Shown: one piece after another, positions 1 to 15,900 of the stretch
Position numbering within the stretch: position 1 is the stretch's first letter
Layout of the letters: the number at the start of each line of letters is the position of its first letter
Assembly (NCBI GenBank): GCA_026413225.1
Contig: CM048557.1
Coordinates: forward strand, 4,092,001-4,156,000
Origin: Otis tarda
Lineage: Eukaryota; Chordata; Aves; Otidiformes; Otididae
Length of the DNA stretch: 64,000 bases
Reading direction: 5' to 3'
Program-made: the position numbers and the translations under genes
The notes under the pieces: generated by a model
Told to the model about the DNA's origin: nothing
Databases searched by the model: none
The model's input: only the letters and a program-made list of their open reading frames with translations

Positions 1-1400
1 AAAAAAAAACAAACAAAAAACAAAAAACAAACTCCTGGAGGGAGTACCAGAAGAAAGAAGAGATCTGCTGCGAAACCAGACCTAAAGAGTTATCTCTGAA
101 TGCAAAATGCTGAGAAGGCCATTGCTTCTCACAGTCACAGAAAGGAAAGGAACCCAGCTCCCTGAAGCAGATGGGCAAGACCTTGATCATTTCAGGGAGA
201 GGAGACTCTTGGAGACTACTGCTTCTTGGAGCCTGTCACTTCAAAGCCCCTCTTCTCACACCTGCTTCCCTAAATACGTATCACCTCAGAACAGAGGCAA
301 AGCCAAGGAAAATGACTTTCAGAGGGAAACATCATGCCCTGGGAAAACTTATTGCCTCACTAGATGAGCGTAAGACAACAGACTTAGAAGTGTGTTGATT
401 CCCCTCTTCCGCAGCCTGCACTGTGCGATAAGGGGAAAAGAAGCTTTTGATTTTGGATGCAACACTCACCTTTTCATGATTTGGGCCAGAGCTGACCAAG
501 AGGAAGGACAGCAACATACTTATCATACCAATTCCATATATGACAAAAGCTTGATCACCTACACTGGGTGCAAGGGTGTTTTTCTTTTTAAAACGTATAC
601 ACTGCCCAGTTATTTACCCACTTAGATCACTCATAAAAGGTCAACAGTCCTAATGCGTGAGGCCAGCAGCAAAGAAAAGGCTTCAAATACCAGATCTCCC
701 TAGCCCACAGCTATTAAAATCCAGACCAGCATAAAAACAGCACGTAAGCACAGACACCACAGACACTGTCTTTTAGGGAAAGAGTATTCAGAATAACATG
801 TCATCTTTAAAACAAACGAACAAAAAAATCTGTGACTTAAGATAGTGTACTGTGGTTAGTATTTATTTATATCCATACTCTAATTTCTGGCAATAAATAA
901 CAGCCAGGAGTTTCCAAAAGGTAATGAAATGTCAAAAAGTATTTTTATACTTTTTTTTAACTATTTTTGCTTGACAAAGCTGAAATAGTAACAGGAAAAC
1001 ATCAAATTATTATCACTCCACCCAGTTTGTCTCCATTTTTCTGTTTACATTCTTTTCAAATTCAATTAGTTTTACTTAATTACGATCTCTCCTCATACAA
1101 AAGCACTGTAATGTCTCCAATAGCCATCATCATGTCACCTCTTCTTCTGCCACAGACTAAGGTAAGGTAGTCAGTCCATTATCCATTCACCTGGCTGTAT
1201 TACATTCCCTGCCTTCAGTCCTAATCCTCTTATTACTTATTTTTCCAATTGATTACTAATTTCCTCTTACAGATGTAAAATACTGATAATACCATTCAAA
1301 ATAAACAACACAACATTAGACTGTTGTGTTCTCCATTCCCATGGCAATTAGCTGATAACACTCCCATGAACAAGAAAAAAAAAAAGTGGTGATGAGATCT

Positions 1401-1422
1401 GGTGGGGGAGGGGGGGCGGGGA
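1401..1422 (+). repeat. G-rich tract with G-quadruplex potential
   Basis: GGTGGGGGAGGGGGGGCGGGG contains at least four runs of three or more G with one-base spacers. It lies in HIPK3 intron 2, on the strand opposite to transcription. Confidence 0.8.
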
Positions 1423-2331
1423 ATCGAACCACAAACAAATATCAAAATGCCTCTCTCTTTATTCACTTTTGCAAAAAATTCTTCATGGGTTTCTCTTGAG
1501 CATTCAATGTACGCCTCTACAGACACTGGTGGGCATACATTTTCCACAGCGAAAGTGAAAATCCTGTTCTTGAAAATGACCATGGCCTAACTTAACAGTG
1601 CTTCCAGAAATAACCATTCCTCTCTCCTCCCCAGGCTGCCTCCCTCCCTCCTCACACTGTCATGGGCACTCCAGCAGACACGGGGTGAGCAGAACGAGGG
1701 ACACGGATGAAGTCAGCATCATCCCCAGAGCAGGACAGCACCGGCATCGCAGGGCTGAGGAGCAGCATCCCAGTATTGCGGGGATGCAGTCCTGCTTCCT
1801 CTCAACATACACCACCGTTTAAGGGCATTTCGCTCCATCCTTGTCTAAAACCTCAGATCCTAAAATAGTCATTTAAAACAAAATGCTTCCTTTTAATAAC
1901 TCTTTAAATTCTTGGCTGAGCGCTTTTGCACATCAGAACAGGCCAGGTTCTCATCAACTGATATTTATATGGATATTTCCTAGGTAAAAGCAGAGCATTG
2001 TGGCTGTCACTTGGGGAAGCTGATGACAGCCTTACACACCGTCATCTCTGACCTGCAAGGATCCCCACTGCTAAGAATTACAGGCAAAGCCCATAATGAT
2101 ACACATACAGCTTAGCACAGAAATAATTTTCAGAGATAGTACACAAAAATACAGATGGGATCACTAATAAAAGAGGTGTTACAGGGAACAAGGGAACAAG
2201 CATTTTATAAATAATATTTCCAATATTACTCCAATTGGATTAATTTAGTTTGAAGTTTTAAATAGCAAGAAAACATTCATTTCAATAGATTTTTCAATAA
2301 GCTAAAGAAACACAGCACCACTGAGCTTAAC

Positions 2332-2354
2332 GGGGGGGGGGGGGGGCGGGGAGA
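2332..2354 (+). repeat. Poly-G run
   Basis: Fifteen consecutive G, then CGGGGAG. The exact length is prone to sequencing error. Confidence 0.85.
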
Positions 2355-3381
2355 AAAAAGATTCCAATGTCCCAACTGCTGCTCAATTTTGTTAAAGGGT
2401 TTGTCTCAACATGTCACAGTCAAACAGGTCAAACTTGCACTATCACTCCCATCCTTTTCTAATACAAAAAAAAAAAAAAGAAACATTTAAGTACAGTTAT
2501 ATTTTAGGAAGTAGCTCCTTATTTGATTGAGAACCACTACAATCGCTTACAAGATAAACTCCATCTCAATACAACATATTCTCTGAAGGTCCTTCTCATT
2601 CATCTTTAAGGCTTTTCAAATTTCCCTTGCATCATCTATTTTGAGACCTTTTGGATCAAATCCCTATTTTCTGATATCACTTACACTGTTCAGGTGCTTC
2701 CAAAGCAATAAAAAGAAAGTTTGAGAAACTGCATGCTGAGCTACATAAAGTTAATTTGTATCTCTCAACCAGTAGAAAGTCATGCATTCACAATGAAATC
2801 TAGCATGCTAAAAACCTTCTCAGAAGTGAACCTTTTCAGAAGTAAACTTTCCGCTGAAAATAACTTTGCAGTATCTTTTTTTTTTTCAAAATTAAGTCAG
2901 TGTCAAAATTATCCCAAGAAATATTTAACTTAAATATAACACCCGAACTGTCAAGTAGATAGACCCTAACCTTCTTCTGTTTGTATGTCCTTTTTACTTC
3001 CAAAAAACCACTGACATACATGCTACTTCATAGAAGGATTATAAAATTATACAAGATAAAAGAATATGATCTTCTACTGAACATGTTGAGCATTTACAAA
3101 GCACTTAAGTGCAACTTAGTAACTAAAGAATTTTAGGTGCACATGTTATGAGTCTACATGAGTATCATTCAACATCATTAAGCCAAGACAAGCATATATA
3201 TCCACGAGTTTTATTCTTGGGGGGCTCCACGGCACGGAGGGGGAGGGGTGTGTGGAGTTCTCAATGTAAGTCCACAACAAACTCCACTTACTCACACTTC
3301 AGGACATGTAATGCAATACAAGTACCCAAAATGCACACAAGGTGCCAAGGAGTTGCACACTGATCCTGCCAGCATACGGAT

Positions 3382-3439
3382 CTGCTCTACCTAGTAAGCA
3401 TGCCAGAATTCTGCTCTACCTAGTAAGCATGTCAGAATT
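3382..3439 (+). repeat. Tandem duplication, 2 x 29 bp
   Basis: Two adjacent 29-bp copies beginning CTGCTCTACCTAGTAAGCAT and differing at one base (GCC versus GTC), which suggests a recent duplication inside HIPK3 intron 2. Confidence 0.95.
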
Positions 3440-5139
3440 CTATATGAAGAATACGTGCAAAGGAACATCAACCCAAGTAAAACAAAACCAGAGCTAAAAT
3501 TTGTATGTAGGCAACTGAATAAGCACAATGCTATGTCTAATGAGCCATCTGCAATAGACAAAAAACCAATTTGAAACTATTTAGTCAAGAAAGAAGTGCT
3601 AATATAGGACCACCCAGCCTGGCTGCCTACAGCCTCTCCCTTTGTCAGTTCTCTGGGAAGCAGGAGGGAGAAATGGCAATAGCTCACAATAATCTGTAAT
3701 TGCCTCAATAAATGAAAAGCCAAAATACATGAGGAAGTACTCTCAGGCCATGCGTCTTGGGTATCTGCTGAACTATAAATGTGTACAGAATAGCTGACGT
3801 TGACATTTGCACTTGTCTAGAACCTTGCAAAATTCATGTCACCTATTCAAGACTTGCACGTTTTTGTCCTGAGGGGCTCAAAAATACAGTATCTGGAGTG
3901 GTGTACAGCTATTACTCCAAAACTAACTCTCCGGTTACTTAATTTCTTATTTCCTCTCATGCCTTTTTTTTTAATAATGTGGGTACACATTAATCCATAA
4001 GGTTTCCCAATTTAGTTTTCCACTGATGAACTTTGTGTAGTTTTTATACCCTCCTCTGCAGTTTGTAATTAAATGATGGGGAAATGCAGGTGATGAATTA
4101 GAATATTTCATGTGCACCGTACATGAAATGTTCTTGTAAACAAGCTACAGTCAAATAATAGATTCTTCTGGCATGAACTCCAATCACTAATTTCATCAAG
4201 TCTAGAACTGCACTGCACAAGTCTTCACTTCCAACAGTAACAGCTGTAAAATATTTAAAATTTTCTTCAAATTACTCATCATCCTAGTCTACTAGCTTTT
4301 TACTGAATTTGCAGAGACAGGCTATACTCAGGACACGCTACTGCCAATGATGCAAAGCAGAATTGGAAAGGGTCTTCAATCAAGACAAGTTCAGCTTACA
4401 AAGAAAACAAAATGACCTCAGATGCTAAATATCAGTAGCTTTCACATATCACACAGATTAGATAACTATAGGAAGAAAGGATTGAAAAAACAGAATCAGA
4501 AATATACCTCCATTTTGAGGCCAATGCAGAATGCAACCATGTTCCAAAAATCACTTTAAATGCCTGCCTGGTATCACCTTAAACATTTAAGTATCTTATC
4601 ACTCACTAACTCCAGAAGTTCATTGAAGTCCACAGCTGCTGAAGGCACTCAGTCAGAACTGAGTTTAGAAGAACTAGGCAAAATATTTACAAGTGCTGGA
4701 GAAAAACAGAGGTGTTTACATAATCTTTGGCAACAAGATATAAAAATATGGTACTTCTAGTACACTGTCCAGCTGCTTACAGAAAAAAAATCCCATCACA
4801 TTAGAAAGGCATCCAAATCAAGCAAGCAAAAGCTATTTTTTTTCTATTTTGCTTTTAAAAAGTCTCATGAGAGGCCTCAAAATAACAGTAAGTGACAACT
4901 TCAGAGTACAATACAAAACATACTTCTAGAAAAAAATAACACTATAAAAACATTCAAAGCAAGTATTCACATTCAAAATGGTAAGCAACCACTTATTCTT
5001 ACTATGGACTTCATTCTTAGATGGTCCTTATGTTTCCAAATTTCTCCTATTACCGATCTGGAAGAGTAACTATTTAAGCCATTAACTTTAATAAATGTTA
5101 AAACCTTGTTCCATTAAAAAGTTAAAAACAAAGTAAAAG

Positions 5140-6349
<1,210 letters not shown>

Positions 6350-9300
6350 CTAAACGAGCTAGTCTAAATTTATTTTGTATTTAGTTTCCTCTGGCTAATA
6401 GCCAAGTGCTCATGCTTTACCAGCACGCACACTTCAGCACACAAGGACTGCAGCAGCAGCAGGTTACAGCAGTGGTTTTGCTGGTTGCATAGGGCAGGAC
6501 TGAGATAGTCTGCAGGAAGCCACTACTCGCAATTTTTAAAGTGAGGGAACTATCTTTGTGCTGTTAAAAACTCAGCTCTCATTTAAAAACCCCCAGCATT
6601 TCTACACACAGAAATGCTGTAGCATTCAGTAATGCAAGTTAAATAATCAATTCAAATATTTATCAATGATGATGTAAAACAACTTTAAAACTTTTAATTG
6701 TGAGTCACACTATCTGTTACACAAGGCATCTGACCATGAGGCTCCTGAGAACAAACAGGCAAATGACGACTGTCAAGGCTCAAAGACTTTCACCATGATG
6801 AAAGTGAAAGCAACCAAGCTGCACGATGAGGCCCAAAATATCTTAAGGGCATGAGTATATTCACACAAACAATTGCAACCTTCCAGTAAATTAAGATGTA
6901 CAGTAACTTAATCCATTCACAAAAGGCATGAGCTTTCTCTAAGTCATACACCGTCCTAGTGCAGAAGTTTGCTTATCAGTGACACAGCTGTAGGGAGCGG
7001 AGACACCCACTTCCTCCCCTTGCCAGCCTGGGAAGCCCCTGAGCACAGCAGCCTCGTTCAGCACACCCCGTACGACGGCACATAATTAGTCCCACCACCC
7101 CAGGACACCAGCTGTGTGGAAAGCAGAGCCACAAGACCATCCGGATCATGCTCCACACCGCACCTCCCTTTCCCAGAAATGAAGCAGAGCGTGCCAGCAG
7201 TGTCAGAGGGAGGAGGACAATGACAGTGGTACCTGGCCTGCACCTAGGAAAAGGAAACTCAGTTTCACTTTAAAATGCATAGACCCTGCCTCTCTCGGAT
7301 GCTGCACCTTCCAGCTCTCACCTCTGTATCGACCCTGCTGTGTCCCCTTGCAGACCCATCAAACACACCAGCCTCAACCTTTCATCTCACATAACACTAA
7401 ACACTAAGGAAAAGACATTGGCTGAACCCCAGTTATTTATAACCACAAGGTTTCAGGGAAGTTATGGTTTATACCAGTCTAATCACCTCTCAGAGAGGGA
7501 TTCAGTATCAATAACACTAATTAAATCACTTTTTCATACCAAGTGTATGAAGATTCTGGCAATATGTATTTAAATTGCAGATAAGTCACATAAAACTTAG
7601 GCCAGACATTGCAATGACTCTGATCAAGTGAAAACTAACCAAAAGTACGGCACAATTATTCTAAAGCTGTGATTTGATTTATGGAAATTAGCATTTAAAC
7701 ATCTTAAGAGTGATTAAAATAATCATACCACCACCTCAGTTTAGCATCCTATAATGGTTTTTGCCCCAGCAGCAGAAGAAAATTTCAAAGCCTTTTCCTT
7801 CCAAAGCTGTTTGCCCAGGGCCAGACAATGCAGAAAGCTAGAGACTGCCGGCAGCCAGGCTCTCTCACCACCAAATATGAGACTGCCACTGGCCTCCTGC
7901 TGCACGTCAAAGATTTAAGACTAACTCTCAACCCCAAAACACAGGCAAAAATTCTCAAAGTTCTTGAATCCTCTCCTAAATAACATACCCCATTGGAAAG
8001 TGCCTGGTGCACAGCACAAGCAATGTTACTGACTACGGGACTTACTCTCTCTTCTATAATAATTATATTTAAATGAATCATTTATCCCGATCACATTACT
8101 TAGAGCTCCAAATTCAACTCACACCAACTGCCCTGGAGCACCCACACATTCAAGCCTACTGGGAGCTTCCAGTGCCACCCACACAGCTCAGGCCAAGCTG
8201 TTTGCCTCCCAGGCAAAACCAGGTCTGGTACAAGCAGTCAAAGCTGGGCCGCCCGATGGGAAGGAGCCTGGACGTCTGACTCCTGGGCGAGAGGCCTGCC
8301 AACCTGCAGCAACCCCAGTGGGTCCACTTGTTCTGCTTCTGTCGTAACCAAATGGTGAACATCTTGTTTGGTTTAACTTCTGGAGAAGGTATTTGCCTGT
8401 GTAAATGCGTCATCAAAGCTGACAGCATAAAATCAAGATGATCACTTTGAAAAAGCAGTGATAAACCTACACTGCAATTAAGGAGGTTTTCTGAAGACAG
8501 GACAACAACTCAGTCCTCTAGCATGGCCAGAGGACCACTCAAATCCTTACCTGAGCCTGCTGGGACCATTGGTGTTCAAACACAAGTTTTCTATAGCTCA
8601 TGCTATTCAAACTAGTCCAGAAGGACTGGAAGCATGTAGTCCCAGCCTCCTCTTTAACATTAATTTCAGCTGGATGAAAGAAACTAGGCTATCACCTTTT
8701 GGGGTTTGTTTATTTCTTAGAAGCTTAATGCCATGACCCTGAACTCCAACCACACTAACACCTCCGTTCTCAGATAAGAAATGGTGAGTTATTATAAAAA
8801 CATTTTTAGCAACTTCAAGAAAAAAAAATATAAGGATTAAATAAAACAGATTACATACCCTGGATGAGCAACCTTTGATGCAGTCATGACAGACTGAACT
8901 AAAAAAAGTCAAATTTTAGTCCAGAAAAGTAAAAGTGGTCTTAGAGTTCTTGTATGAGCATCTAATTTCTTACCTTCCCTTAAACACTTCTCCTTTACCC
9001 CTGTTATTTTGTTTGTCTTTTTTTAAACATGCACTTCCAGATGGACTCTCATGTGGAGAAGCTACAGTATCATCATATAACCAAGGAATAAAACACTTTT
9101 ACAGGCCTTCCTGTGAAACAGGAACAACAGAAATCCTGCAGCATCCTACACCTCAGACTGCTTAAAGACCTCAGCTGTGCACTCATGCGCAGTGCTCAGA
9201 AGACATTTCAGACAAAGCACACTCCTAACTATACATTAACACATATGCAACAAAATACATCAGAACAGCAAGTAACTATCCAATACAACCAGCTGCTGGA

Positions 9301-12300
9301 GGTCTTTGCTTTGAGAAGAGAAGTTTGTTAACAGAATTTATTGTACCCACACCCAGATGAAAACCCAGCCCCACACCCAGACACCAAAGCTGCATAACAA
9401 ACCTTAAAGAGAAAACACCACAACACCCTCTGCTATAACAGCACTGCCGTGCTGTGGGGGCTTTGTTGGTTTGGGCTTTTTTTATGTGGTTGGCAGATGG
9501 TGGCAGTTTGTTTTTTTGGGTGGGGTTTTTTGGTTTGTTTGCTCGCTTCTTACTATTTTGGGAGATTCTGGTTACAATATAATCCTACGGACAGCCACAC
9601 TGCAAAGAGTAAAGACTTATTGTGTTTCAGAGTTTTTTTCTGGTTTTGGTTTCGTTTTTTTTAGCAGATCTTCTGGTAAAAGGAAATAATACACGGCATA
9701 TTTTCAGTGGATCCTTCTCTTCCCCACCTTGTCACAAACGACTGTTATGTTATACATCTTCCTGCGCCTTTCATATTGAGACCACTCCTGCTTCCTCATA
9801 CAAACTGAAGCTTGTCAGACTGTATCTACCTTAACAAGTCCAGCAGCACAATAAGAAAAGGATGTGTAGAGCCGAGCTGTTGGTGCTAAAGGAAAGAAAA
9901 AAAAAAACCAACCAAAACTTATTCTGTGTTCATTTCAGGGAGGGTACTGGAGCCTGAACATTCATGAGCAGCTGGCACACATTTTCCAGTTAAATTTCAT
10001 TTAAAATAAAAACCAAATGTGTGCGCTACAAGACCACTTCCAGGGTGCAAACTAAAGCAGAGTAAACAAAACCATCAGAAGACAGACTGAAAAGCACAAT
10101 CCCCAGGTGATGTACCACAAGCAGCCTCCAGCTACTAGAGCAGCTTCAGGCTTGATTTTTGGTTTGAGTCTCAGAAGTCTGTCCATTCCCCCTACACACA
10201 TTTTTAAAGCGCTCTTCCCCTTCCCCTAGTGTAAGACTGTGCTTCTGAAGAAAATATGAAGAAGTAAATATATTTTAAATAAGTAAATTCATTGTTTATT
10301 CATTAAATTAAATGAATAAACATATTTTCCCAAAGTAATGACAACAAACAGGAGGCACTTTACTGCTTGCCCCCTTCCCCCCTAGTCAAGCTTCTCTCTA
10401 CAGAAACTGAATAGAGAACCACGCAGACGTTGCTCAGTGAAATGGAGCACCTCTGGTAATGTCTTGCGGCGTTCACCTAATTGTAACAATGCTCTTTACT
10501 AGATTCTTAAAATTACAGCTCCAGCCTTCTCAAGCCGTCCTAGACAAATTCATAAACATGACAAATTTGGCAGACTGTAACAACCTCGAAAAGCACAGGC
10601 TGTTCCAGTCCTGACCATCATTAATAATTAACTACAAATTGACATTTCCTCATGACAGAGTAAGCGGGGGTGTGTAGCATAGTAACTATTTAGTAAGACC
10701 ACTGCAGCAGAGCTGACGAGAAATTGCCACACTACACCCTTAATTCTGCAAAATAAAACCCCTCTTAACTGCCCCAGGAAGTGCAATCATTATGTTCTGC
10801 TGTTGTAGTAAAATCCTACGCAGGCAAAGCCTAGCCAGTGGCAGCCACCATACACTATAGTTACAGTTTAACTCAAGAAAACTTGTTTTCCAACTTCTTT
10901 TAAGCCTCCATCAGCGAGAACCGGTTCCAACACACTTGCACCCTTCTCAGAGAGCAGCTAGGCTTCAAGGGAGGCTTCCTAAAAGCTCAGTCACTTCCAC
11001 CAAATGCACAATTTGAGGAGGAGTAGCACTTACAAAGTGTTTTATTGGCATCATGCATCACTTTGAAAACACTGTAAGGATACTGTCATTTTTCCCAGGT
11101 TAAAAAAAAAAAAAGTTCTTTTTATATTAGGTGCAGCCTAACTTTTCAAGTTACTTAGCAAATATGAAGCTGAATTAGTTGCTCTCTCCCCCGAGAAGAA
11201 ACATTATCACTGGTAGTAGCAGCATCTCTATGTTATTGTTTATTTTGGATACGTAGCTGAACAAGCTGTACTGATGCAAGCACTTTCATACCCGTGAACT
11301 GTTCACCCTGAGGAATTCCCTTACTCGAGCTGTACGATTCATAACAAAGCACTGGCAATTGAGGCTTCTTGCAGTTCATAAAGGAAAACGCATCTACAGA
11401 AAGTAGAAAGAGTTAACAGATACAAGTCCAGGGAATCTCACTCCCCCAGCCACCTTGAAACCAGCTCTGCAAACAGATCTCTGACCCATGGCAGGGAGGG
11501 AGCAGAGCAAAGGAGAAAGCACCGAGATGTTTCAAGTAACACGTCCCGGTTGAATTGTTTCCTCACATAACCACGGAGGCAATTCTGGACACGAACTGCA
11601 CAGGCGCGCACACGCACTCCACCACAGAGAACGGCAAGACGCAGAGGCAGCTCTGACGCTGCTCACCAAGGAAGCCAATGCTCCACTCGAGGGGAAGCAA
11701 CCAGGAACTCAGAAGTTCAGTGACAAAAGCAATGATGACGATCTCTCATTAAAACACATAAGATATTTCAGAGCTCAGGAAATATCATACACCTAGATAT
11801 TGGCCTATCATACACCAAGAGGGTTAAGCTGAGCTGACAGTAGCCTTTGCCTGACATGAAACCTCAGTCCTGCACAGATCAGTGGCCAAAGTTACGGCTG
11901 GAAGGCCAGAGGTTGGTTCCAAGCTTGGAGAGAGTCTCAGTGGGAAGCAAATGATAAAACAATCCAATTTTGCAGTTATAAAATGTAATTACTACCCACC
12001 TAAGAAAAATGTTACAGGGATTATTTTAGATTTCTGCAACATTTGAGATATTTTTAATCAGACACTACCAATGTTGCACTGGTACCAGGAACTGAAAACA
12101 CAAGTTTGTTTAAGTGTGATGCGAACTTGTCTCAATTGCACCATTGTCTCAATACTTGGAAACAGAACCGATGCCATACACTGAACACAAGCATATTTTA
12201 CATAAAATATCAGAGCAAACTCCCATGACTCAACACTGTCATTTGTACCAGCAGCAGTACTGAAGAATACAATCACTATATTCATATTTTCCACAAATAT

Positions 12301-12882
12301 CAAAAGCTAAGTCTTGTGATGCCAATATGACTGCAATCATGATTAAAAAGACAAATTGAACAATACTGCAAGCGTTTATTTTTCTGCTGGGCAAGAAGCT
12401 GTTATGCAACCAAAAAGAGAGCACAAGCAGCGCGGTATCGGGCACCAGCCCCGAATGAGAGCACGCTCCCCAAATCAGAATGTGCCACCATCAACACAAA
12501 CAGCACATTTCAACCAGCCAGGGCTTCGCCAGCCTAAGCTCTTCTTTTAAAAGAAGACAAATTCTTTTTGAACCTGAAAACAGCAGGCACACTGAAATAA
12601 ACGTCCCTAACAGCAGTGTTTAGGAGAGACCACACCTTTAGGTTCTGCACGACAGTACAGCGCTGAAAGATGTATTCATTCACACTACTGCTACTGTCTG
12701 CCACTCTTCAATGCAGTGAGAGGGATCAAGGTGAGGAGAGAGGTAAGACATAAAGCCACACTTTTTTCCATTGCTCTAAGTGTTTCCAAAAGATTTTTCC
12801 ACTATCCCTAAAGTAGAAATAAAATCTGATAGAGAGGTTTAGCTCCAACTGCTTGTTGGTAAACCACCTATTTAAAAACAGC

Positions 12883-12932
12883 TGGTTTTTTTTGTTTTGT
12901 TTGTTTAAAAAAAAACAAAACAAAACCAAAAA
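12883..12932. repeat. Self-complementary T-rich/A-rich tract
   Basis: A run of T with G interruptions (TTTTGTTTTG) is followed by A with C interruptions (CAAAACAAAA), forming an imperfect hairpin in HIPK3 intron 1. It resembles two retroposon-type tails head to head, but no element body is seen. Confidence 0.7.
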
Positions 12933-15900
12933 TTCAACTTTCTGAACAAATACGTAATGCCATTTTTCCTTCTTATTTCCAGACATTTTATTTTTATTTC
13001 ATTGCTTAATTTTGTATTCTTAGTCTGCCGGGCTTCTGCTAGAAATAGAAGTGGACCAACTCAGCTAAAAAATTTATTTATTAGTTTCATTTTAGAATAG
13101 CTCTAGATAATATCAAATGCAGCTCCTATAGGAATATAAACCTAGCTAGCTGTTGTCCTCATTGCTACTGCACCTTCACAGAATGGGTTGTATGCCAGAA
13201 CATCTGCATGCCCATGAAGGGGTACTACTTACATAAAGTTGATCCTTCATCAAGTTCTCTAAACTATTCAAGGTAGACGGTATTCATTCAAAATTATCTT
13301 TCTCCCTCTTATTATAAAGGATTTGCAGCTGGACAGAGCACACACCACTACAGCGACGCAAAATTACTGTTCTTCCCACAGGACTGTTCACAAACAACCT
13401 CTTGAGCTTAGAGTCTGACATGTGATGCAAAAATCTGCCAATCATGGCAAGAGAGCAGAGTTCAAGAGATGTATAAAACTGTTTACTACATATTGAGAAT
13501 TACCCAGCAGTAAGTAACATTTGAGTCAAAGCTTTCCCCAAATACAAGAAAAATCATGATCACTCTTCCAACAGGGCCGACAAGAACCTCGTTATCAAGC
13601 AGTTACTGAGTTGCCAAGACAGCACACCTAGATCACATTCAATTCCTTCTGCAACAAAAGTATTACAGTAAATAAGAACCTTAGCCTTTTTTTTTTTTTA
13701 ATCTGACTTAACTGTAAAAGAATTAAGACATCTAATCCAATACACTTCTCTTGATTTATCTTTTTCTGCTATGGTTTTCAGGTCAACCACTTCAGCTACA
13801 CCAACAACCTCCAAACGTACACTGACTGAGTTATATACACACCCCCCCGCCCCAAGTGTGTTTGAAAGGTTTTTTTACATATACACACACAGAATGAAAA
13901 CTCTTCAAAGTTCTTTTTTTTTTCAGAATACAAATTCCTTTCTTAAAACTCTGATTTTAATATTTCGCCTTTATGTAACAGGCGGTTTTCTTTCATTGTA
14001 AGAAACAACTTCATGAAGGTAACATTGGTTGCTTACTGAAAACAGTTGTACAAATTACACAGGGCATATGCAGAACAATAAAGAAAGAATGGAGGGAAAA
14101 TAGTGTTTACCACTTCTTTCCGATTTCTAAAGACGTGGAGGAAGTAGTGTTTCCTGGGGGCAAAAATCAGTGCATTAGAAATGCATGGTCTCTCACAGAA
14201 GGCTCAGTCTTTCACCTCCTAACGAATCAGTAACTGTAATAACCCATATTATGTTTCCCAAAGCCACCAGTGCAAGAAATTTCTCCCTCTCCACTACGCA
14301 GAGGAACTTACTGATTTAACTATACAGAAAGCTTCAAAACAAAGTTTAGACATCTCTTCAACTGAGTTTTAAAAACACATTTAGTCTAAAGAGCACGTGT
14401 CGCAGAGAGGTGCTAAAATATTTCTTGAGGAGAAATCCCACAATGTCCTCTTGCAAGGCTCAGAGCTGCCACAGTCAAAGGAAGAAGTTAGCCCATAGCA
14501 TCATTTCAAAAGCCATAAAGAAAAAGTACTCAACAGACCTTTTAGAATCTCACTGAAGCAATCCATTCCTACTAGGTTGAATTCCAATTAATTTATTGAA
14601 TCGCAAAGTAAGTTGATATTAATATATACAGAAATATGAGACAAGGAGCTTTCTTCTTCTCCTAGGAACAAAGCCTGTTCCTTCCAAAGGGCTGCACAAG
14701 TAAGATCCCAAACACCAAAATTTCCATATTAAACTGATTCAAGCGCTGAAAAATAAAGATCTTGTGAAGACTTCCTCTACCGCTATAAATAGTTTAAATC
14801 TTCATAAACAAGCTATGGAAAAGACTTCTTCAACTAGAAGATACATGTTTTAGAGAAGCAAGCGATTCTAATCAATTTTAAAAAGAAAGAAAAAGAAACA
14901 CAGAATAACTGAAAGGAAAGGGTAGGAAGTAGCAGATGACCAAAGTTTCTAGGAAAACACAGGAAGGAAGAGGTTTACAAAGCAACGATGCACATTAACA
15001 GTTTTTCAGTCAAAAAGGCAGAAAGACATCTTACAAGAAATAAACAGCGAGCCTTCTGGAAATTGTGCAAGTTCCACCAATTGTTGTGTATCAATACAGG
15101 CAAAACCTAAACCACACGGAAGAGGGGGAAAAATGAGTATATTTTACTCAAACTAGTCGAATAAGGTAAAGGTTAAAATACCATTTTTTGTAAACAAAGA
15201 ACCAAAACAAAGCAGTAAACAACAGAGACTGTGGAAACATGTGACAATAAATTTGTTTTCATATCTACATATGAAGAAGTAAATTACTTTTGTAAAAGTA
15301 AGTTACTAAGATTTCAGCTAAAATTGTGCATACAGATAATTTTTATGAATATCTGATGCTGGTGGTTGCTCTAATCTTCCAGAGGGAGCTTAAATCGCCA
15401 GTTAAAAAAAAAAAAAAAGAAGTTTCCTTGCTTCCCTTATAATAAACTTTGTATCTATTATCAGTACTGAAGTTTGTTTCCTCTCTGTGCTTTTGCATTT
15501 CTATGACAACCTTCTCATTCAGACCCTGAGCCTGTGCTAGCTCCTCTCTGTGGGCTGGCACTTGTTTCAGTCTGAACCAGCAGCATCGGGGAAAGGTTCG
15601 GATGTCAGCTCACGTCCAGAGACCCCGGGGAGCAGGCCTGGAGGGATTTGGTCACTCTAATAAAAGCAGCAAACATCTTCACAATGAAGAACCAGCAGAG
15701 CTGGAGAAAAAGCCTTAATTCCAAAAATAAATATTTTCTACTTTTTCCTGAAAACACAAGGTGGGAAAAAAAAAAAAGGTAGAAAAAGATTACATAATGC
15801 TGGGACTATTAAATATGTATAGTTAATAATACAGGAAGAGATATTTTGAAATTAAACTGATTCCAAGCCACTGAATAAGGGAAAAAAAAAAAAAATAGAA

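Noticed and set aside
1405..1440. tRNA T-arm-like string (GGTTCGATTCC on the minus strand)
   Set aside because: No matching stem, no acceptor or anticodon arms at the right distance, and it adjoins a G-rich simple repeat. Chance resemblance.
9449..9834. Overlapping hydrophobic open frames, considered as a small membrane protein
   Set aside because: They are translations of a T/G-rich low-complexity tract (Trp/Phe/Val/Gly runs) inside HIPK3 intron 1.
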